Counted from the stretch's first letter, positions 19,274-29,725 are shown. The stretch is DNA of 64,000 nt from Thalassotalea profundi (GCF_014653195.1 NZ_BNAH01000001.1:329323-393322); one strand, 5' to 3'. Notes: generated by a model not told the origin, from the letters alone. Made by a program: numbers and translations.

Positions 19274-21796
19274 ATGGCGCTACTTCGACGCTTAAGTTTT
19301 ATCATGTTACTACTGTCTTTTGTCGGCTGCGGCGGCGGTGATAGCAGTTTGAGTTCTGGTGGAACGGTTGAACCAGATAATGGTACTACCGATGAGATAA
19401 CAATTACTTTGGCTATTTCGAATTCTACTGTGACGGGAGCCGCTCCAGTTGATGTAACTGCAACGGTTATGCAAGGAACAGCACCTGTTGTTGATAGAGC
19501 TGTAACGTTTGAAACAGATTTAGGTGCTTTTTCGCCTAGTTCTGGAACAGCATTAACAGATGAAAATGGTGTTGCAACTATTATTTTAACCGCAGGTAGT
19601 GTTCGTGGAGCAGGGGAAATATCAGCTTCGTTGAGTTCTGGTGAATCTTCAAGTGTACCGCTTGGTTTCAATACCCAAGGTGATGATATAGGTACTGAAG
19701 GTGATATTAGTATAAATGTTACTTTAGTTGATGAAAATGGTGATGTTACTGATACTATTACTGCTTCCAAACCAGGTCGTGTCATTGCAACTGTTAATGG
19801 TATTAATTCTCCATTAATCGTTTCCTTCACTTCTACAGTTGGTGATATTCCAATTGCATCAGCGATAACTGATACCAGCAACATGGCAATAGTTGATATA
19901 TTTGCAGGTGATACACTTGGTGCTGGTGAAGTAACAGCTACAATAACTAGCGGTGAATCAGGTAAAGTTATATTTGTAGTGGGGTCTTCAACTGTTTCAA
20001 TGGGAAGTGGTGACCCGTTTGTTAAAGGCGTTGCAGATATTAGCTTATCTCAAGTTTCTGCTGGTGGTACTAGTGTTATTTCAGTTTCTATAGTCGATGA
20101 TCAAGGTAATTTATTTACAGAACCAGTAGATGTTAACTTTTCATCTGGTTGTTCTACACAATCTATTGCCAAGCTTAGTAGCCCAATTACAACCTCAAAT
20201 GGTGTTGCAACAAGTACTTATCTGGCACAAGGTTGTGTTGGTGATGACCCTATAAATGTCACTGCAAATGCTGGTGGTATTAATTTGTCAGCTACAGGTT
20301 CTATAAATGTGTTGCCTGCTGATATAGGTAGCATAGAATTTATTTCAGCCTCACCCGAAAACATCGGAATATTAGGTGCGGGAATTGTTTCTGGTTCAGA
20401 AAGTTCTACTGTGGTATTTAAAGTAAAAGATACAGATGGAAATCCTTATAATAATCGTGTGGTTAATTTTGCTTTAAACACTGATGTTGGTGGTATTAGC
20501 CTAAGTCAAAATGAAGCTACTAGTAATGCAGAAGGCATAGTTCAAACAGTTGTTAATTCAGGAACTGTTCCCACAACTATACGTGTAATAGCATCGACAA
20601 TGGCACTTGATGGTAACGTTGTATTTACACAATCTAGCCAATTAGTGGTTTCTACAGGCTTACCTGATCAAGATAGCTTCAGTATTGCTAGAGGTACTGC
20701 AAATCCAGAAGCTTGGAGTGTAGATGGTGTTGAAGTCCCGGTTACGGTGCGCATGGCTGATGCCTTTAATAATCCAGTACCAGATGGCACTGCCGTTAAT
20801 TTTACAACTGAAGGTGGTTCAATTGGATCTTCATGTACTACTGAAAATGGTGTTTGTTCAGTAATGTGGGTGAGTCAATCCCCACGCCCTGCAGGTCAAA
20901 CATTAACTAAGAGTTTCTGTACTGTTGCAGATAATAATGATCCTGCAATTTTTTGTGCACGGGAGCCTTTAGCTAATAATAAAAATTACCTGGGTCAAGA
21001 ATATGGTGGCCGAGTTAGCATTTTAGCTACCGCAATTGGTGAAGAATCATTCCCTGATAAAAATGGCAATGGTCGCTTTGATGAAAGTGAATATGCTTTA
21101 TTTCAAGGCTTAAATGTAAGTGATGCACCTTATGATTTAAAAGAAGCTTTCGTTGATCATAATGAGGACTACCTATACAACCCAGTTGAAGTTAGCACTG
21201 AAACAGGCGGCGAATTGGAAGAGTTTACCGATTTTAATAATAATGGTGTTTTTGACCTCCAAGATAACGTTTATAACGGGGTTTTATGTGGCTTTAATGA
21301 CGTAACTAATCCAGGTACAACGATAGCAAACCAATATTGTGCTAACCCTGACGATGAACCAGATCCAACAAAAAAATCAGAAAAGGTTTCTACAAACGTT
21401 AGAGGTTCAACTGTGATTATAATGTCTGGTACATCACCATACATTACTGTAACTGCAACTAATGATGCTATTATTAATACTTCTCCTAATTATGATAGTG
21501 AAGACTCTACTTTGTACATTGCAGGTGAAAGCACAGGTACAGTTAGTATTATTATAGCTGATTTACACAACCAACCTATGCCTGCTGGCACTATTGTATC
21601 TTTTATTGCTAGTGTTGGATCTGTTGTTGGTACCGCTAGCTATACATGGCCAAGTGATGCGAGTAATGGTGGTAGCAGTTTTGGTGTTGCAATCAAAGGT
21701 GAAGCTGAGCCTACAAGTGGGCCATTAGAAATAAAAGTTGAAACACCAGGTGGAGTAACAAAAGTGTTTAGTAATATTAATATTGTTATTCAATAA
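19274..21796 (+). CDS. Lipoprotein with bacterial Ig-like repeats and EF-hand-like loops
   Basis: Predicted surface lipoprotein of 840 residues with a signal peptide ending SFVGC (Cys19), then a Gly/Ser-rich linker. Successive beta-rich repeats of the Big_1/invasin kind follow, recognisable by recurring TAxVMDxxGNPV...V.FxTxxG.....GVAT patterns. They include the DADAFNNPVPDGTAVNFTT-like repeat near residues 495-515. Around residues 595-660 three acidic loops (DKNGNGRFDESE, DHNEDYLYNPVE, DFNNNGVFDLQD) resemble calcium-binding EF-hand loops. No catalytic domain is visible. GGGAG eight bases before ATG supports the start. An adhesin or cell-surface structural role is an inference. Confidence 0.82.
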   Translation: MALLRRLSFIMLLLSFVGCGGGDSSLSSGGTVEPDNGTTDEITITLAISNSTVTGAAPVDVTATVMQGTAPVVDRAVTFETDLGAFSPSSGTALTDENGVATIILTAGSVRGAGEISASLSSGESSSVPLGFNTQGDDIGTEGDISINVTLVDENGDVTDTITASKPGRVIATVNGINSPLIVSFTSTVGDIPIASAITDTSNMAIVDIFAGDTLGAGEVTATITSGESGKVIFVVGSSTVSMGSGDPFVKGVADISLSQVSAGGTSVISVSIVDDQGNLFTEPVDVNFSSGCSTQSIAKLSSPITTSNGVATSTYLAQGCVGDDPINVTANAGGINLSATGSINVLPADIGSIEFISASPENIGILGAGIVSGSESSTVVFKVKDTDGNPYNNRVVNFALNTDVGGISLSQNEATSNAEGIVQTVVNSGTVPTTIRVIASTMALDGNVVFTQSSQLVVSTGLPDQDSFSIARGTANPEAWSVDGVEVPVTVRMADAFNNPVPDGTAVNFTTEGGSIGSSCTTENGVCSVMWVSQSPRPAGQTLTKSFCTVADNNDPAIFCAREPLANNKNYLGQEYGGRVSILATAIGEESFPDKNGNGRFDESEYALFQGLNVSDAPYDLKEAFVDHNEDYLYNPVEVSTETGGELEEFTDFNNNGVFDLQDNVYNGVLCGFNDVTNPGTTIANQYCANPDDEPDPTKKSEKVSTNVRGSTVIIMSGTSPYITVTATNDAIINTSPNYDSEDSTLYIAGESTGTVSIIIADLHNQPMPAGTIVSFIASVGSVVGTASYTWPSDASNGGSSFGVAIKGEAEPTSGPLEIKVETPGGVTKVFSNINIVIQ

Positions 21797-21825
21797 TAGT
21801 GTTTAATCTTGGTTAATTAGAAAAT

Positions 21826-21850
21826 AAAAAACCGCTAATTAGCGGTTTTT
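21826..21850. terminator. Bidirectional intrinsic terminator
   Basis: AAAAACCGCTAA / TTAGCGGTTTTT is a perfect palindrome with A and T runs at the two ends, placed between the convergent Ig-repeat lipoprotein and ureohydrolase genes. Confidence 0.9.
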
Positions 21851-21871
21851 TATTAATAATTATTTTTAAGC

Positions 21872-22984
21872 TTAGTTCTTTGCCATTTCTTTTAATAGAA
21901 ACGCTGATATATCAGCACCTACTTTTAATGTACTTTCAGCGGCGCTTGCACCTTGTCCTGTACTATCGGTAAACGGCGCTATCTCCATCATATCGGCACC
22001 GGTAATTGGGTATTTATCGGCTAAAGATTTTAAAATGGCTAATGCCTCATCAGGGCTTAACCCATCTGGCTCAGGGGTACCTGTAGCGGCGGCAAAGCTA
22101 TCGTCTAAAGCATCAATATCAAAACTTACATATAATTCATCAATGTTCTCATCAGCTAACTGGCGGTGAATATTGTCTATAACAGACTGTACGCCGTTTT
22201 CTTTTACTTCGTGTGCCCAATGTTGCTTCACACCAAATGTATCTTCCCAGTGGCTTTTAGGTTTGCCGCTAGAACGTATACCTACTTGTATTAAGTGATG
22301 ATTTTCATGTAAATCATCTAATATGTGTGTACACCAAGAGCCAAAACATAAATCTATACCTAAACGCTCCACCAATAAATCGGTATGGGCATCAAAATGA
22401 ATAATTGCTGCACGTTTACCTTGTTTTTTCTTTGCTTGTAAATAAGCTTTTGTTAATGGGTAACTAATTGAATGATCACCACCAATACCAAAAATGCCTT
22501 TATTTGGGTAGGTTGCATAAAAGTCATGTAAAATATCTTCGGTGATGGTTAATGGGCTAACAGCATAAGGGGAAGATTCATCTTGATATAATGCACGGCG
22601 ACAATTAGTGATAGTTTCATTATTTAAATATTTGTCAGCTAATAAGTGTGGTATAACGCGGATATCGCCTAAATCAAAAGTTTTTAAATCAGGATATTGC
22701 TCAAGTAACGTCGAACGTACAAATAAAGGTCCCCAGTTTGCACCGCGCAAAATACCACCACCACAATCAGAGGCAATACCTAATACAACAGCAGAGGAAG
22801 AATGTTCTAGTTGTTTAAGTGAATTTAACCAAACGCTTTCAATATCTGTGATTTGACCATAAAGTGCTTGATGCAAATTTTGTTTGCGCTCTTTTGCTGT
22901 ATTTACGGTAAAAACACCGTTCCCAGGAGGGCATAAGCATTGACTTGCTTTTTGATAAAATAAAGCCGTTGAATTTGTTGTCAT
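21872..22984 (-). CDS. Arginase/agmatinase (ureohydrolase) family protein
   Basis: Manganese-dependent hydrolase of guanidino compounds. The metal-binding motifs are all present: GGDHS, DAHTD and SFDIDALD, followed by the GTPEPDGLSPDEA segment. At 370 residues it is longer than typical agmatinases (about 305), mainly through an extra 60-70 N-terminal residues that include CLCPPGNGVFTVN. Substrate (arginine, agmatine, guanidinobutyrate or another) cannot be assigned; GGDHS rather than GGGHE makes formiminoglutamase less likely. A GAGA ribosome-binding site precedes ATG 22984. It is monocistronic. Confidence 0.85.
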   Translation of the reverse strand: MTTNSTALFYQKASQCLCPPGNGVFTVNTAKERKQNLHQALYGQITDIESVWLNSLKQLEHSSSAVVLGIASDCGGGILRGANWGPLFVRSTLLEQYPDLKTFDLGDIRVIPHLLADKYLNNETITNCRRALYQDESSPYAVSPLTITEDILHDFYATYPNKGIFGIGGDHSISYPLTKAYLQAKKKQGKRAAIIHFDAHTDLLVERLGIDLCFGSWCTHILDDLHENHHLIQVGIRSSGKPKSHWEDTFGVKQHWAHEVKENGVQSVIDNIHRQLADENIDELYVSFDIDALDDSFAAATGTPEPDGLSPDEALAILKSLADKYPITGADMMEIAPFTDSTGQGASAAESTLKVGADISAFLLKEMAKN

Positions 22985-23413
22985 AATAAATCTCTTTGTA
23001 TAGCATTCACAACTACATAAGCTTGAATGAAGGATGAATTTGATCTCAGTACAATATTCACTATATTGCTTGTGTTATTCGTTTTTATTATTGAGTTTAT
23101 ACTTAAGTTTTATAATGAACTCTATTATCATGGCGCCGAAATCGGCCGCATTATAGCGAAAATTTTAGCTTTATTAAACGAGAGTCTTTTGTCAAAAAAC
23201 TAAGAGACAAAATAAAAAATCAAACAGATATAAAAATTATTTCCTTGTAAGCTTGGATAATTACAGATATATCTAATAGTAATTAGAATTTTACGTTAAG
23301 TGGTATGTATTTTATACAATGTGTTTATTAGTTGCTCGATTGTAAACCTTTGGAATTAAATTACATAAATGTTTCTGATCAGAAGAATCAGACAATAGGA
23401 ATTAAATAAGTTT
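22985..23413. other. Intergenic region between ureohydrolase and topA
   Basis: Divergent promoter region of 429 bases, very AT-rich. A GC-rich inverted repeat around 23130-23147 (GGCGCCG...CGGCCGC) stands out. No open frame, RNA gene or convincing promoter pair was recognised. An AGGA ribosome-binding site lies just before the topA ATG. Confidence 0.5.
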
Positions 23414-26089
23414 ATGGCAAAATCTCTGGTTATCGTCGAGTCGCCAGCAAAAGCAAAGACAATTAACAAATATCTTGGTAAAGATTTTATTGTTAAATCA
23501 AGTGTTGGGCATGTACGAGATCTTCCTACGTCAAGTAATGGGAAAAAAGTTGCAACTAAAAGCCCAGCAGAGGTGCGTAAAATGGCACCCGAAGCTAAAG
23601 CTAAATACAAAGCCAAGCGTGATAAGTTAGCCCTTGTCAACCGTATGGGTATTGATCCTGAAAAAGATTGGGAGGCTCAATATCAAATTTTACCTGGTAA
23701 AGAAAAGGTCGTTACTGAATTACAGAAATTGGCTGAAAGTGCTGACACTGTCTATCTCGCAACCGATTTGGATCGTGAAGGAGAAGCTATTGCTTGGCAT
23801 TTAAAAGAAATTATTGGTGGCAATGACGATAAGTTTAAACGTGTTGTTTTTAATGAAATAACAGAAAACGCGATACAACAAGCATTTTCTACACCGGGTC
23901 AATTAAGTATGCCTGGTGTTAATGCTCAACAAGCACGGCGCTTTTTAGATCGTGTTGTGGGTTTTATGGTCAGCCCATTATTATGGAAAAAAGTTGCGCG
24001 TGGTCTTTCAGCAGGGCGTGTGCAGTCAGTTGCTGTTAAATTAGTGGTAGAGCGAGAGCATGAAATAAAAGCTTTTGATCCGCAGGAATTTTGGGAAGTT
24101 AATGCTGACACTATAACCCAAGCAGATCAACCTTTTGAATTAGCAGTTACACATCAAAATGGTTCAGCGTTTAAACCAACGAATGAAAAAGATACTAATG
24201 CGGCTTTAGCTCAATTAAAAGATGCGACTTATGAAGTAAGTAATCGCGAAGATAAACCGTCTAAAAGTACGCCTTCAGCTCCATTTATTACTTCAACGTT
24301 ACAACAAGCGGCAAGCACGCGTTTAGGTTTTGGTGTTAAACGTACTATGGGCTTAGCACAGCGTTTGTATGAAGCTGGCCATATTACTTATATGCGTACT
24401 GACTCAACCAATTTAAGTAAAGATGCGGTTGAAATGTGTCGTGAATATATAGATAAAAACTTTGGTAAAAATTATTTACCTGAAAACGCTAAAGTCTATG
24501 GTAGCAAATCTAATGCACAAGAGGCGCATGAAGCTATTCGTCCATCTAATGTAAAATTAGAAGCGGCTTTATTAACGGATATGGAAGCTGATTGTAAAAA
24601 ATTATATGAACTTATTTGGCGACAATTCGTTGCTTGTCAAATGACAGCAGCGCGCTATACCGTTTCAACAATTACAGTATCTGCTAATGGCTTTGACTTA
24701 AAAGCGAAAGGGCGTGTAATGCAATTTGATGGTTGGACAAGAGTTCATCCTCAATTATCAAAAAATGATAACGACAAGCATTTACCTGATTTAGCTGTTG
24801 GCGAGTCATTAACATTAGTCAAATTGAACCCGTCTCAGCATTTTACAAAGCCACCAGCGCGCTTTGGTGAAGCGTCATTAGTTAAAGAGTTAGAGAAGCG
24901 TTCAATAGGTCGACCATCAACATATGCGTCGATTATTTCTACTATTCAGGATCGTGGTTATGTGCGTTTAGAGAAAAAACGTTTCTATGCTGAAAAAATG
25001 GGTGAAATTGTTACCAACAGTCTTTCAGGCAGCTTTAAAAATTTGATGAGCTATAATTTTACAGCTGAAATGGAACAAGAGCTTGATGAAATAGCAGAGG
25101 GCAAGATTAACTGGAAAGATGTTTTAAATCAGTTCTATCAAAATTTTACCACTCAACTTGCATTGGCTGATAAACCGGTTGAAGAAGGTGGAATGCTAAC
25201 CAATGAACCTGTTTTAACCGATATTGACTGTCCTACTTGTGGCAGAAAAATGGGCATTAGAACTGCGTCTACTGGTGTGTTTTTAGGGTGTTCGGGTTAT
25301 GCTCTACCGCCTAAAGAACGTTGTACAACTACAATGAACTTAACCCCTGGCGAAGAAGCGGTAAGCGTACTATCTGATGATCAGGAAACTGAAGCATTAC
25401 GAGCTATGCATCGTTGTGCCAAATGTTCAACTGCAATGGATAGTTACCTCATTGATGAAACACGTAAGCTTCATGTGTGTGGTAATAACCCTGTCTGTGA
25501 TGGCGTTGAGTTAGAAAAAGGTACCTTTAAAATTAAAGGCTACGACGGTCCTGTTTTAGAGTGTGATCGTTGTCAGTCAGATATGGAACTTAAAAATGGT
25601 CGTTTCGGCAAATATTTTGATTGTACTAACAGCGAATGTAAGAATACCCGCAAGTTATTAGCCAGTGGTGAAGCAGCACCACCGAAAGAAGATCCTGTTC
25701 ATCTACCTGAGTTGATTTGTGAAAAATCAGATGCCTATTTTGTATTAAGAGATGGTGCAGCAGGGATTTTCTTAGCTGCAAGCACTTTCCCTCGTTCTCG
25801 TGAAACAAGAGCGCCAAAAGTAGCGGAGCTCAAGCAGTTTAGAGATCGGATTTCATCTAAATTTTATTATTTAGCTGATGCGCCTGAAAAAGATCCGGAA
25901 GGTAATTTAGCCGTAATTCGTTACAGTAGAAAGAACAAGTCACAGTATGTAATGACAGAAGTTGACGGTAAAGCTACAGGTTGGACAGCTACTTATCAAA
26001 ACGGTAAGTGGATTGAAACTATACCACCTAAAAAAGCAGCCGCTAAAAAGACAACAAAGAAAAAAACAGCGACGAAAAAGAAAGCTTAA
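23414..26089 (+). CDS. topA: DNA topoisomerase I
   Basis: Type IA topoisomerase that relaxes negative supercoils. The 891 residues begin with a Toprim domain ([25 protein letters not shown]). The active-site tyrosine is Tyr326 in [12 protein letters not shown]. The [12 protein letters not shown] segment follows. After residue 600 come zinc-ribbon units with Cys pairs ([24 protein letters not shown]), and the tail is a Lys/Ala-rich stretch of about 20 residues. Length is close to E. coli TopA (865). It is monocistronic and ends at an intrinsic terminator. Confidence 0.97.
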   Translation: MAKSLVIVESPAKAKTINKYLGKDFIVKSSVGHVRDLPTSSNGKKVATKSPAEVRKMAPEAKAKYKAKRDKLALVNRMGIDPEKDWEAQYQILPGKEKVVTELQKLAESADTVYLATDLDREGEAIAWHLKEIIGGNDDKFKRVVFNEITENAIQQAFSTPGQLSMPGVNAQQARRFLDRVVGFMVSPLLWKKVARGLSAGRVQSVAVKLVVEREHEIKAFDPQEFWEVNADTITQADQPFELAVTHQNGSAFKPTNEKDTNAALAQLKDATYEVSNREDKPSKSTPSAPFITSTLQQAASTRLGFGVKRTMGLAQRLYEAGHITYMRTDSTNLSKDAVEMCREYIDKNFGKNYLPENAKVYGSKSNAQEAHEAIRPSNVKLEAALLTDMEADCKKLYELIWRQFVACQMTAARYTVSTITVSANGFDLKAKGRVMQFDGWTRVHPQLSKNDNDKHLPDLAVGESLTLVKLNPSQHFTKPPARFGEASLVKELEKRSIGRPSTYASIISTIQDRGYVRLEKKRFYAEKMGEIVTNSLSGSFKNLMSYNFTAEMEQELDEIAEGKINWKDVLNQFYQNFTTQLALADKPVEEGGMLTNEPVLTDIDCPTCGRKMGIRTASTGVFLGCSGYALPPKERCTTTMNLTPGEEAVSVLSDDQETEALRAMHRCAKCSTAMDSYLIDETRKLHVCGNNPVCDGVELEKGTFKIKGYDGPVLECDRCQSDMELKNGRFGKYFDCTNSECKNTRKLLASGEAAPPKEDPVHLPELICEKSDAYFVLRDGAAGIFLAASTFPRSRETRAPKVAELKQFRDRISSKFYYLADAPEKDPEGNLAVIRYSRKNKSQYVMTEVDGKATGWTATYQNGKWIETIPPKKAAAKKTTKKKTATKKKA

Positions 26090-26110
26090 GTATTAATAAG
26101 TTCACTTTTT

Positions 26111-26139
26111 ACGCCACTTTCAATTGATGTGGCGTTTTA
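26111..26139 (+). terminator. Intrinsic terminator of topA
   Basis: ACGCCAC (26111-26117) pairs with GTGGCGT (26129-26135), then TTTTATTT. It lies 21 bases after the stop codon. Confidence 0.8.
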
Positions 26140-26234
26140 TTTAAACTGCTAATGTTCAATAAACGATTACTAGATAGTTATTGACTTTAATTTTAATGTC
26201 AGTGAAACTTTTTGTTATTTAACCAACTCAACTC

Positions 26235-26266
26235 AAACCGCAGCTATCCTCTGCGGTTTCTTTGTT
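26235..26266 (+). terminator. Terminator-like hairpin ahead of the EamA gene
   Basis: AAACCGCAG (26235-26243) and CTGCGGTTT (26251-26259) form a nine-base-pair stem with a seven-base loop, followed by CTTTGTTTTT. It ends about 30 bases before the EamA start codon. It is either a second topA terminator or a leader attenuator; an eight-codon frame (26196-26222) precedes it but has no run of one amino acid. Confidence 0.65.
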
Positions 26267-26294
26267 TTTAATTTCAAATTATTGAGGAATTTTC

Positions 26295-27194
26295 ATGTCT
26301 GTCCCCGCGGCTTATTTAGCTGTTGTGTTAATTTGGTCAACGACTCCTTTAGGTATTGTATGGAGTAGCGAAACGGTTTCACCAACACTCGCAGTATTGT
26401 TACGCATGGTGATAGCCGTTGTACCTGGATGGCTTATCTTGAGGTTGTTTAAAGTCGAGTTACCATGGCATCGACAAGCAATCACTTTATATTGTTACTC
26501 AGGGCTGGGTATTTTTGGCGGTATGTTATTTTCTTATTTAGCCGCTAGTTATATTTCATCAGGAGTTATGTCTCTCATTTTTGGTCTTGCGCCAATTTTA
26601 TCGGGGGTATTATCAAAATATGTCTTATCAGATGAGCCATTATCGAAAGCTAAAAAAGTGGCATTAGCCGTTGCTTTGTTAGGTTTAACTTGCGTTTGTT
26701 ATGATAAATTGTCTTTTGGAAGCCAAGCTTATATTGGTGTCATTTGCATTTTATTAGGTGTGTTTTTCTTTAGTTTGAGTGGGGTATTAGTTAAAAGTAT
26801 TACCGTTAAAATAAACCCGATGGCAACAACCGTTGGCGCATTGATTATTGCGATCCCATTATTTGCCTTAACTTGGATACTTGCTGATGGCACTTTACCT
26901 TATGAACAATGGAGTCAACGTTCAATTATTAGTATTGTCTATTTAGGTTTAATGGGGTCACTCGTTGGCTTTATCGCTTATTTTTATGTATTACAAAAAT
27001 TAAAAGCGAGTACTGTTGCACTAATTACCATGATGACACCGGTTATTGCGCTGTGGTTTGGCTTAGTATTAAACGATGAACATATTAGTGTTAATCTAAT
27101 TATTGGGGCGCTATTTATTATTAGTGGTTTAGGGATATATCAATGGGGTGAATGGTTATTTAATCGTATAAGAAAATCATCAACTACAGGTTAA
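26295..27194 (+). CDS. EamA family (drug/metabolite superfamily) permease
   Basis: Inner-membrane transporter of 299 residues with ten predicted hydrophobic helices arranged as two EamA repeats (about 5-130 and 145-285). Each repeat ends in the usual glycine-rich helix (for example GLAPILSGVLSKYVLSDEPLS in the first and MMTPVIALWFG in the second). The start ATG at 26295 is preceded by TTGAGGAA. Substrates of this family are metabolites or amino acids and cannot be predicted here. A GNAT gene follows by 20-35 bases, probably co-transcribed. Confidence 0.87.
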   Translation: MSVPAAYLAVVLIWSTTPLGIVWSSETVSPTLAVLLRMVIAVVPGWLILRLFKVELPWHRQAITLYCYSGLGIFGGMLFSYLAASYISSGVMSLIFGLAPILSGVLSKYVLSDEPLSKAKKVALAVALLGLTCVCYDKLSFGSQAYIGVICILLGVFFFSLSGVLVKSITVKINPMATTVGALIIAIPLFALTWILADGTLPYEQWSQRSIISIVYLGLMGSLVGFIAYFYVLQKLKASTVALITMMTPVIALWFGLVLNDEHISVNLIIGALFIISGLGIYQWGEWLFNRIRKSSTTG

Positions 27195-27213
27195 ATCTAT
27201 ATAAAAATTTTAA

Positions 27214-27672
27214 TTGATGGTAAAAGTAATGAAAGCAGAAATTAGTTTTAAGCGAGCAGAGTTTTCAGATAGACCTTTTTTATTAGCATTAAGAAAGTCT
27301 TCTATGGATAAACATTTACATGCTGCGGGCCTAAAATTAAACGACGAGCAACATTTACAGCGAATAGATGAGTTTTTTGAAGAGTCATTTTTAATTAAAT
27401 ATAATAATAAAAATATTGGCTTAGTTAAATTAGGGATGCTTACCGACCGTATACACATTCGGCAATTACAAATAATGCCTGAGTTTCATAATGCAGGTAT
27501 TGGTAGTAAAGTTGTGAGATTAATCAAAAAAAAAGCGGTAGAGCGCACACTACCAGTTACCTTAAATGTACTGTTGGAAAATCCTGCCAAACGTTTATAT
27601 GAACGAGAAGGCTTTATTACAGAAGGGCAAACTGAATTAGAGTATCAGATGCGTTGGCACCTGCCACAATAA
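27214..27672 (+). CDS. GNAT family N-acetyltransferase
   Basis: Acetyl-CoA-dependent acyltransferase of about 150 residues. The acetyl-CoA binding motif A is visible as LQIMPEFHNAGIGSKVVRLIKKKA, and the C-terminal block NPAKRLYEREGF is typical. Start is uncertain: TTG 27214, ATG 27217 and ATG 27229 are all in frame, and none has a strong ribosome-binding site. It follows the EamA permease on the same strand. The acceptor substrate is unknown. Confidence 0.82.
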   Translation: MMVKVMKAEISFKRAEFSDRPFLLALRKSSMDKHLHAAGLKLNDEQHLQRIDEFFEESFLIKYNNKNIGLVKLGMLTDRIHIRQLQIMPEFHNAGIGSKVVRLIKKKAVERTLPVTLNVLLENPAKRLYEREGFITEGQTELEYQMRWHLPQ

Positions 27673-27713
27673 AGCTAAAGCGATATTAAGTCGCTCTAGC
27701 GTTTACGCTTTTT

Positions 27714-29051
27714 CTAATATATTTTTCCGCGACTCTTTACAGTATTTTTATCAATACGACTTGGCGTAATCGTTCCGTCTGCTAAACCTTGAGTTGCAAT
27801 CGCAAGGTTTTCAATAACTTGATGCATAGAGTTCAAGTCAAGGCTATCAATATCGTCTGACACTTGATGATAAAATTTATCTTTATCTAGCTGAGTACTA
27901 CTAAAGCTATGTGCAGGAACCCCCAAACGGGCTAGTGTTGCGTTGTCTGAACGATAGAATAATTTTTGCTCAGGGTAAGGATCTTTGTATATTTTCCCTT
28001 GTTTGTTTTTTAAATAATTATTTAAAATATCACCTAGGCTTGATCGCTCCATACCTGTCATCCATACTTGCCCAGCGCCAAATTTTGACGGCTTTCCTAT
28101 CATTTCAATATTGATCATGGCTGTGATTGAATCTGGATTGATGTGTTCAGAAAAATAACGAGAGCCAAATCCCCCAATTTCTTCAGCAGTAAATGCTGCA
28201 AATATTAAGCTACGGCTATTATTTCCTTGGTTTGCATAATGTTGAGCTAAATTAATGACTGCTGTTGTACCCGAAGCATCATCATCGGCACCATTGTATA
28301 TAGTATCGCCTTCACCGTCTTTGCTACCTAAATGGTCATAGTGGCCTGAAAATAATACATTCTCGCCACTTTTTTCATGACCTTTTAACACTCCAACAAT
28401 ATTAGTTAATGTTTGCTTAGTAATATTAGTTTTGGCACTAATATTAATATTATCAATTTGAGTTTCATCTGTAAGTACTATGATGATTGCACCTTGATGA
28501 TCAATACTAAGCTTATTAATACCCCGAGAAAAATAGCCTTTGTAACCCGAAAATATCTTACTGTGGGCGTTATTAAGTAGTACTAAATGTTTACCACCTT
28601 GTTGATTGATTTCGCTTACGGTTTTACGAAAATTTCCATCTGCGGCAACTGTATGCGTGGTAAAATCCTTAGTGCTTTGCCAATTTATATTGCTGATGGT
28701 ACTTACCATTGCTGTGTTTTCTGAATTAATTGTCTTACCATTGAGTTCAATGTTAATTGCTAATGGTTTAATGTTCATAACATTAAATGTTTGTTTAAAG
28801 CTAGAAAAGCCCGACAAAGGAGTTAAGCCAATTTCTTTAAAACGGTTACTAATATAATCACCTGCTTGGTCAATCTCAGTAGTAAAGTTACCACGTCCTT
28901 TTAGGTCATCACTCGCTAAATAACTTACATCTGCGGTCATCTGCTCTAAAGAAATATTATTAGCAAAGCTAATATTGCTACACGTAAGTGGTAAGAGTAA
29001 TGAAAGGGCAATATAAGACAGTTTTTTTGTGGTTTGATTAACAATATTCAT
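27714..29051 (-). CDS. Secreted M28 family zinc peptidase
   Basis: Exported aminopeptidase-like enzyme of 445 residues. An N-terminal signal sequence (hydrophobic stretch about 11-24, probable cleavage after SFA) precedes a PA-like insert region. The M28 core carries the metal-binding GHYDHLG (His237), GADDDASGT (Asp near 257), the catalytic/metal Glu pair in AEEIGGFGS (290-291) and NIEMIGK. The gene is convergent with the GNAT gene. Likely function is periplasmic or extracellular peptide degradation. Confidence 0.88.
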   Translation of the reverse strand: MNIVNQTTKKLSYIALSLLLPLTCSNISFANNISLEQMTADVSYLASDDLKGRGNFTTEIDQAGDYISNRFKEIGLTPLSGFSSFKQTFNVMNIKPLAINIELNGKTINSENTAMVSTISNINWQSTKDFTTHTVAADGNFRKTVSEINQQGGKHLVLLNNAHSKIFSGYKGYFSRGINKLSIDHQGAIIIVLTDETQIDNINISAKTNITKQTLTNIVGVLKGHEKSGENVLFSGHYDHLGSKDGEGDTIYNGADDDASGTTAVINLAQHYANQGNNSRSLIFAAFTAEEIGGFGSRYFSEHINPDSITAMINIEMIGKPSKFGAGQVWMTGMERSSLGDILNNYLKNKQGKIYKDPYPEQKLFYRSDNATLARLGVPAHSFSSTQLDKDKFYHQVSDDIDSLDLNSMHQVIENLAIATQGLADGTITPSRIDKNTVKSRGKIY

Positions 29052-29191
29052 AAGGTTATTCGTTGTGTTTTTTGTGATGATACTATTGAAGAAATTAGCA
29101 TGGTTTGCAAGTGATTATAGCGATTCACTTGCACTTAACTGTAAAGTTTTATTAGTTATTGTAAGTTTTTAATAAGTCAAACGTGAGTTCG

Positions 29192-29725
29192 TTATTGAAG
29201 CCGTTGTGTTTCAATTAATAACGAATTTTCATTATTACTTAGCCATAATTGACCATCTTGAATACTACATTGAAATTCCATCGTTCTGCTGAGCCATGTT
29301 GCGAGTTCTTGCATTACTTGGTAGTCAAATTTGTAAACAGATAAATTACGATAGTGAGAAAGTTTGCTTTTGTTTTGGTTAAACCAAACATCGTTACTAC
29401 TGGTATAGCAGTATAAATTTACATGTTCAGCTTTATTACAGGCTTTTTTAACTCGCTTTTCGTCTGGTTGTCCTAGCTCTACCCATAAACTAATTTGCTC
29501 TGAATAATCAACATGCCAAATAACAGCCTCATCTTCATCACTAACACCCTTTCCAAAGGTTAAATCAGGCTGGGCATTTAAAATAAAGGCAATAACTCGT
29601 GTCATTAATCTTAAATCAGTTTCAGAAGGGTGCTGAGCTAACGTTAAATTAATGGTGTCGTAATAGTTACGATCCATATCTGATAAGTGGATAGTTGCTT
29701 TATTGATGGTTGATTTAAGAGCCAT
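29192..29725 (-). CDS. yaeQ: YaeQ family protein
   Basis: Conserved proteobacterial protein of the PD-(D/E)XK nuclease-like fold whose role is not settled. The 177 residues begin MALKSTINKATIHLSDMDR and contain HPSETDLRLMTRVIAFIL and the VELGQPDEKRVKKACNKA segment, all typical. It is transcribed alone on the minus strand, divergent from the class V aminotransferase. Confidence 0.92.
   Translation of the reverse strand: MALKSTINKATIHLSDMDRNYYDTINLTLAQHPSETDLRLMTRVIAFILNAQPDLTFGKGVSDEDEAVIWHVDYSEQISLWVELGQPDEKRVKKACNKAEHVNLYCYTSSNDVWFNQNKSKLSHYRNLSVYKFDYQVMQELATWLSRTMEFQCSIQDGQLWLSNNENSLLIETQRLQ

Noticed and set aside
27673..27713. Small inverted repeats between the GNAT and M28 genes
   Set aside because: Stems of only four to five base pairs (AGCGA...TCGCT, AGCG...CGCT); too weak to call a terminator.
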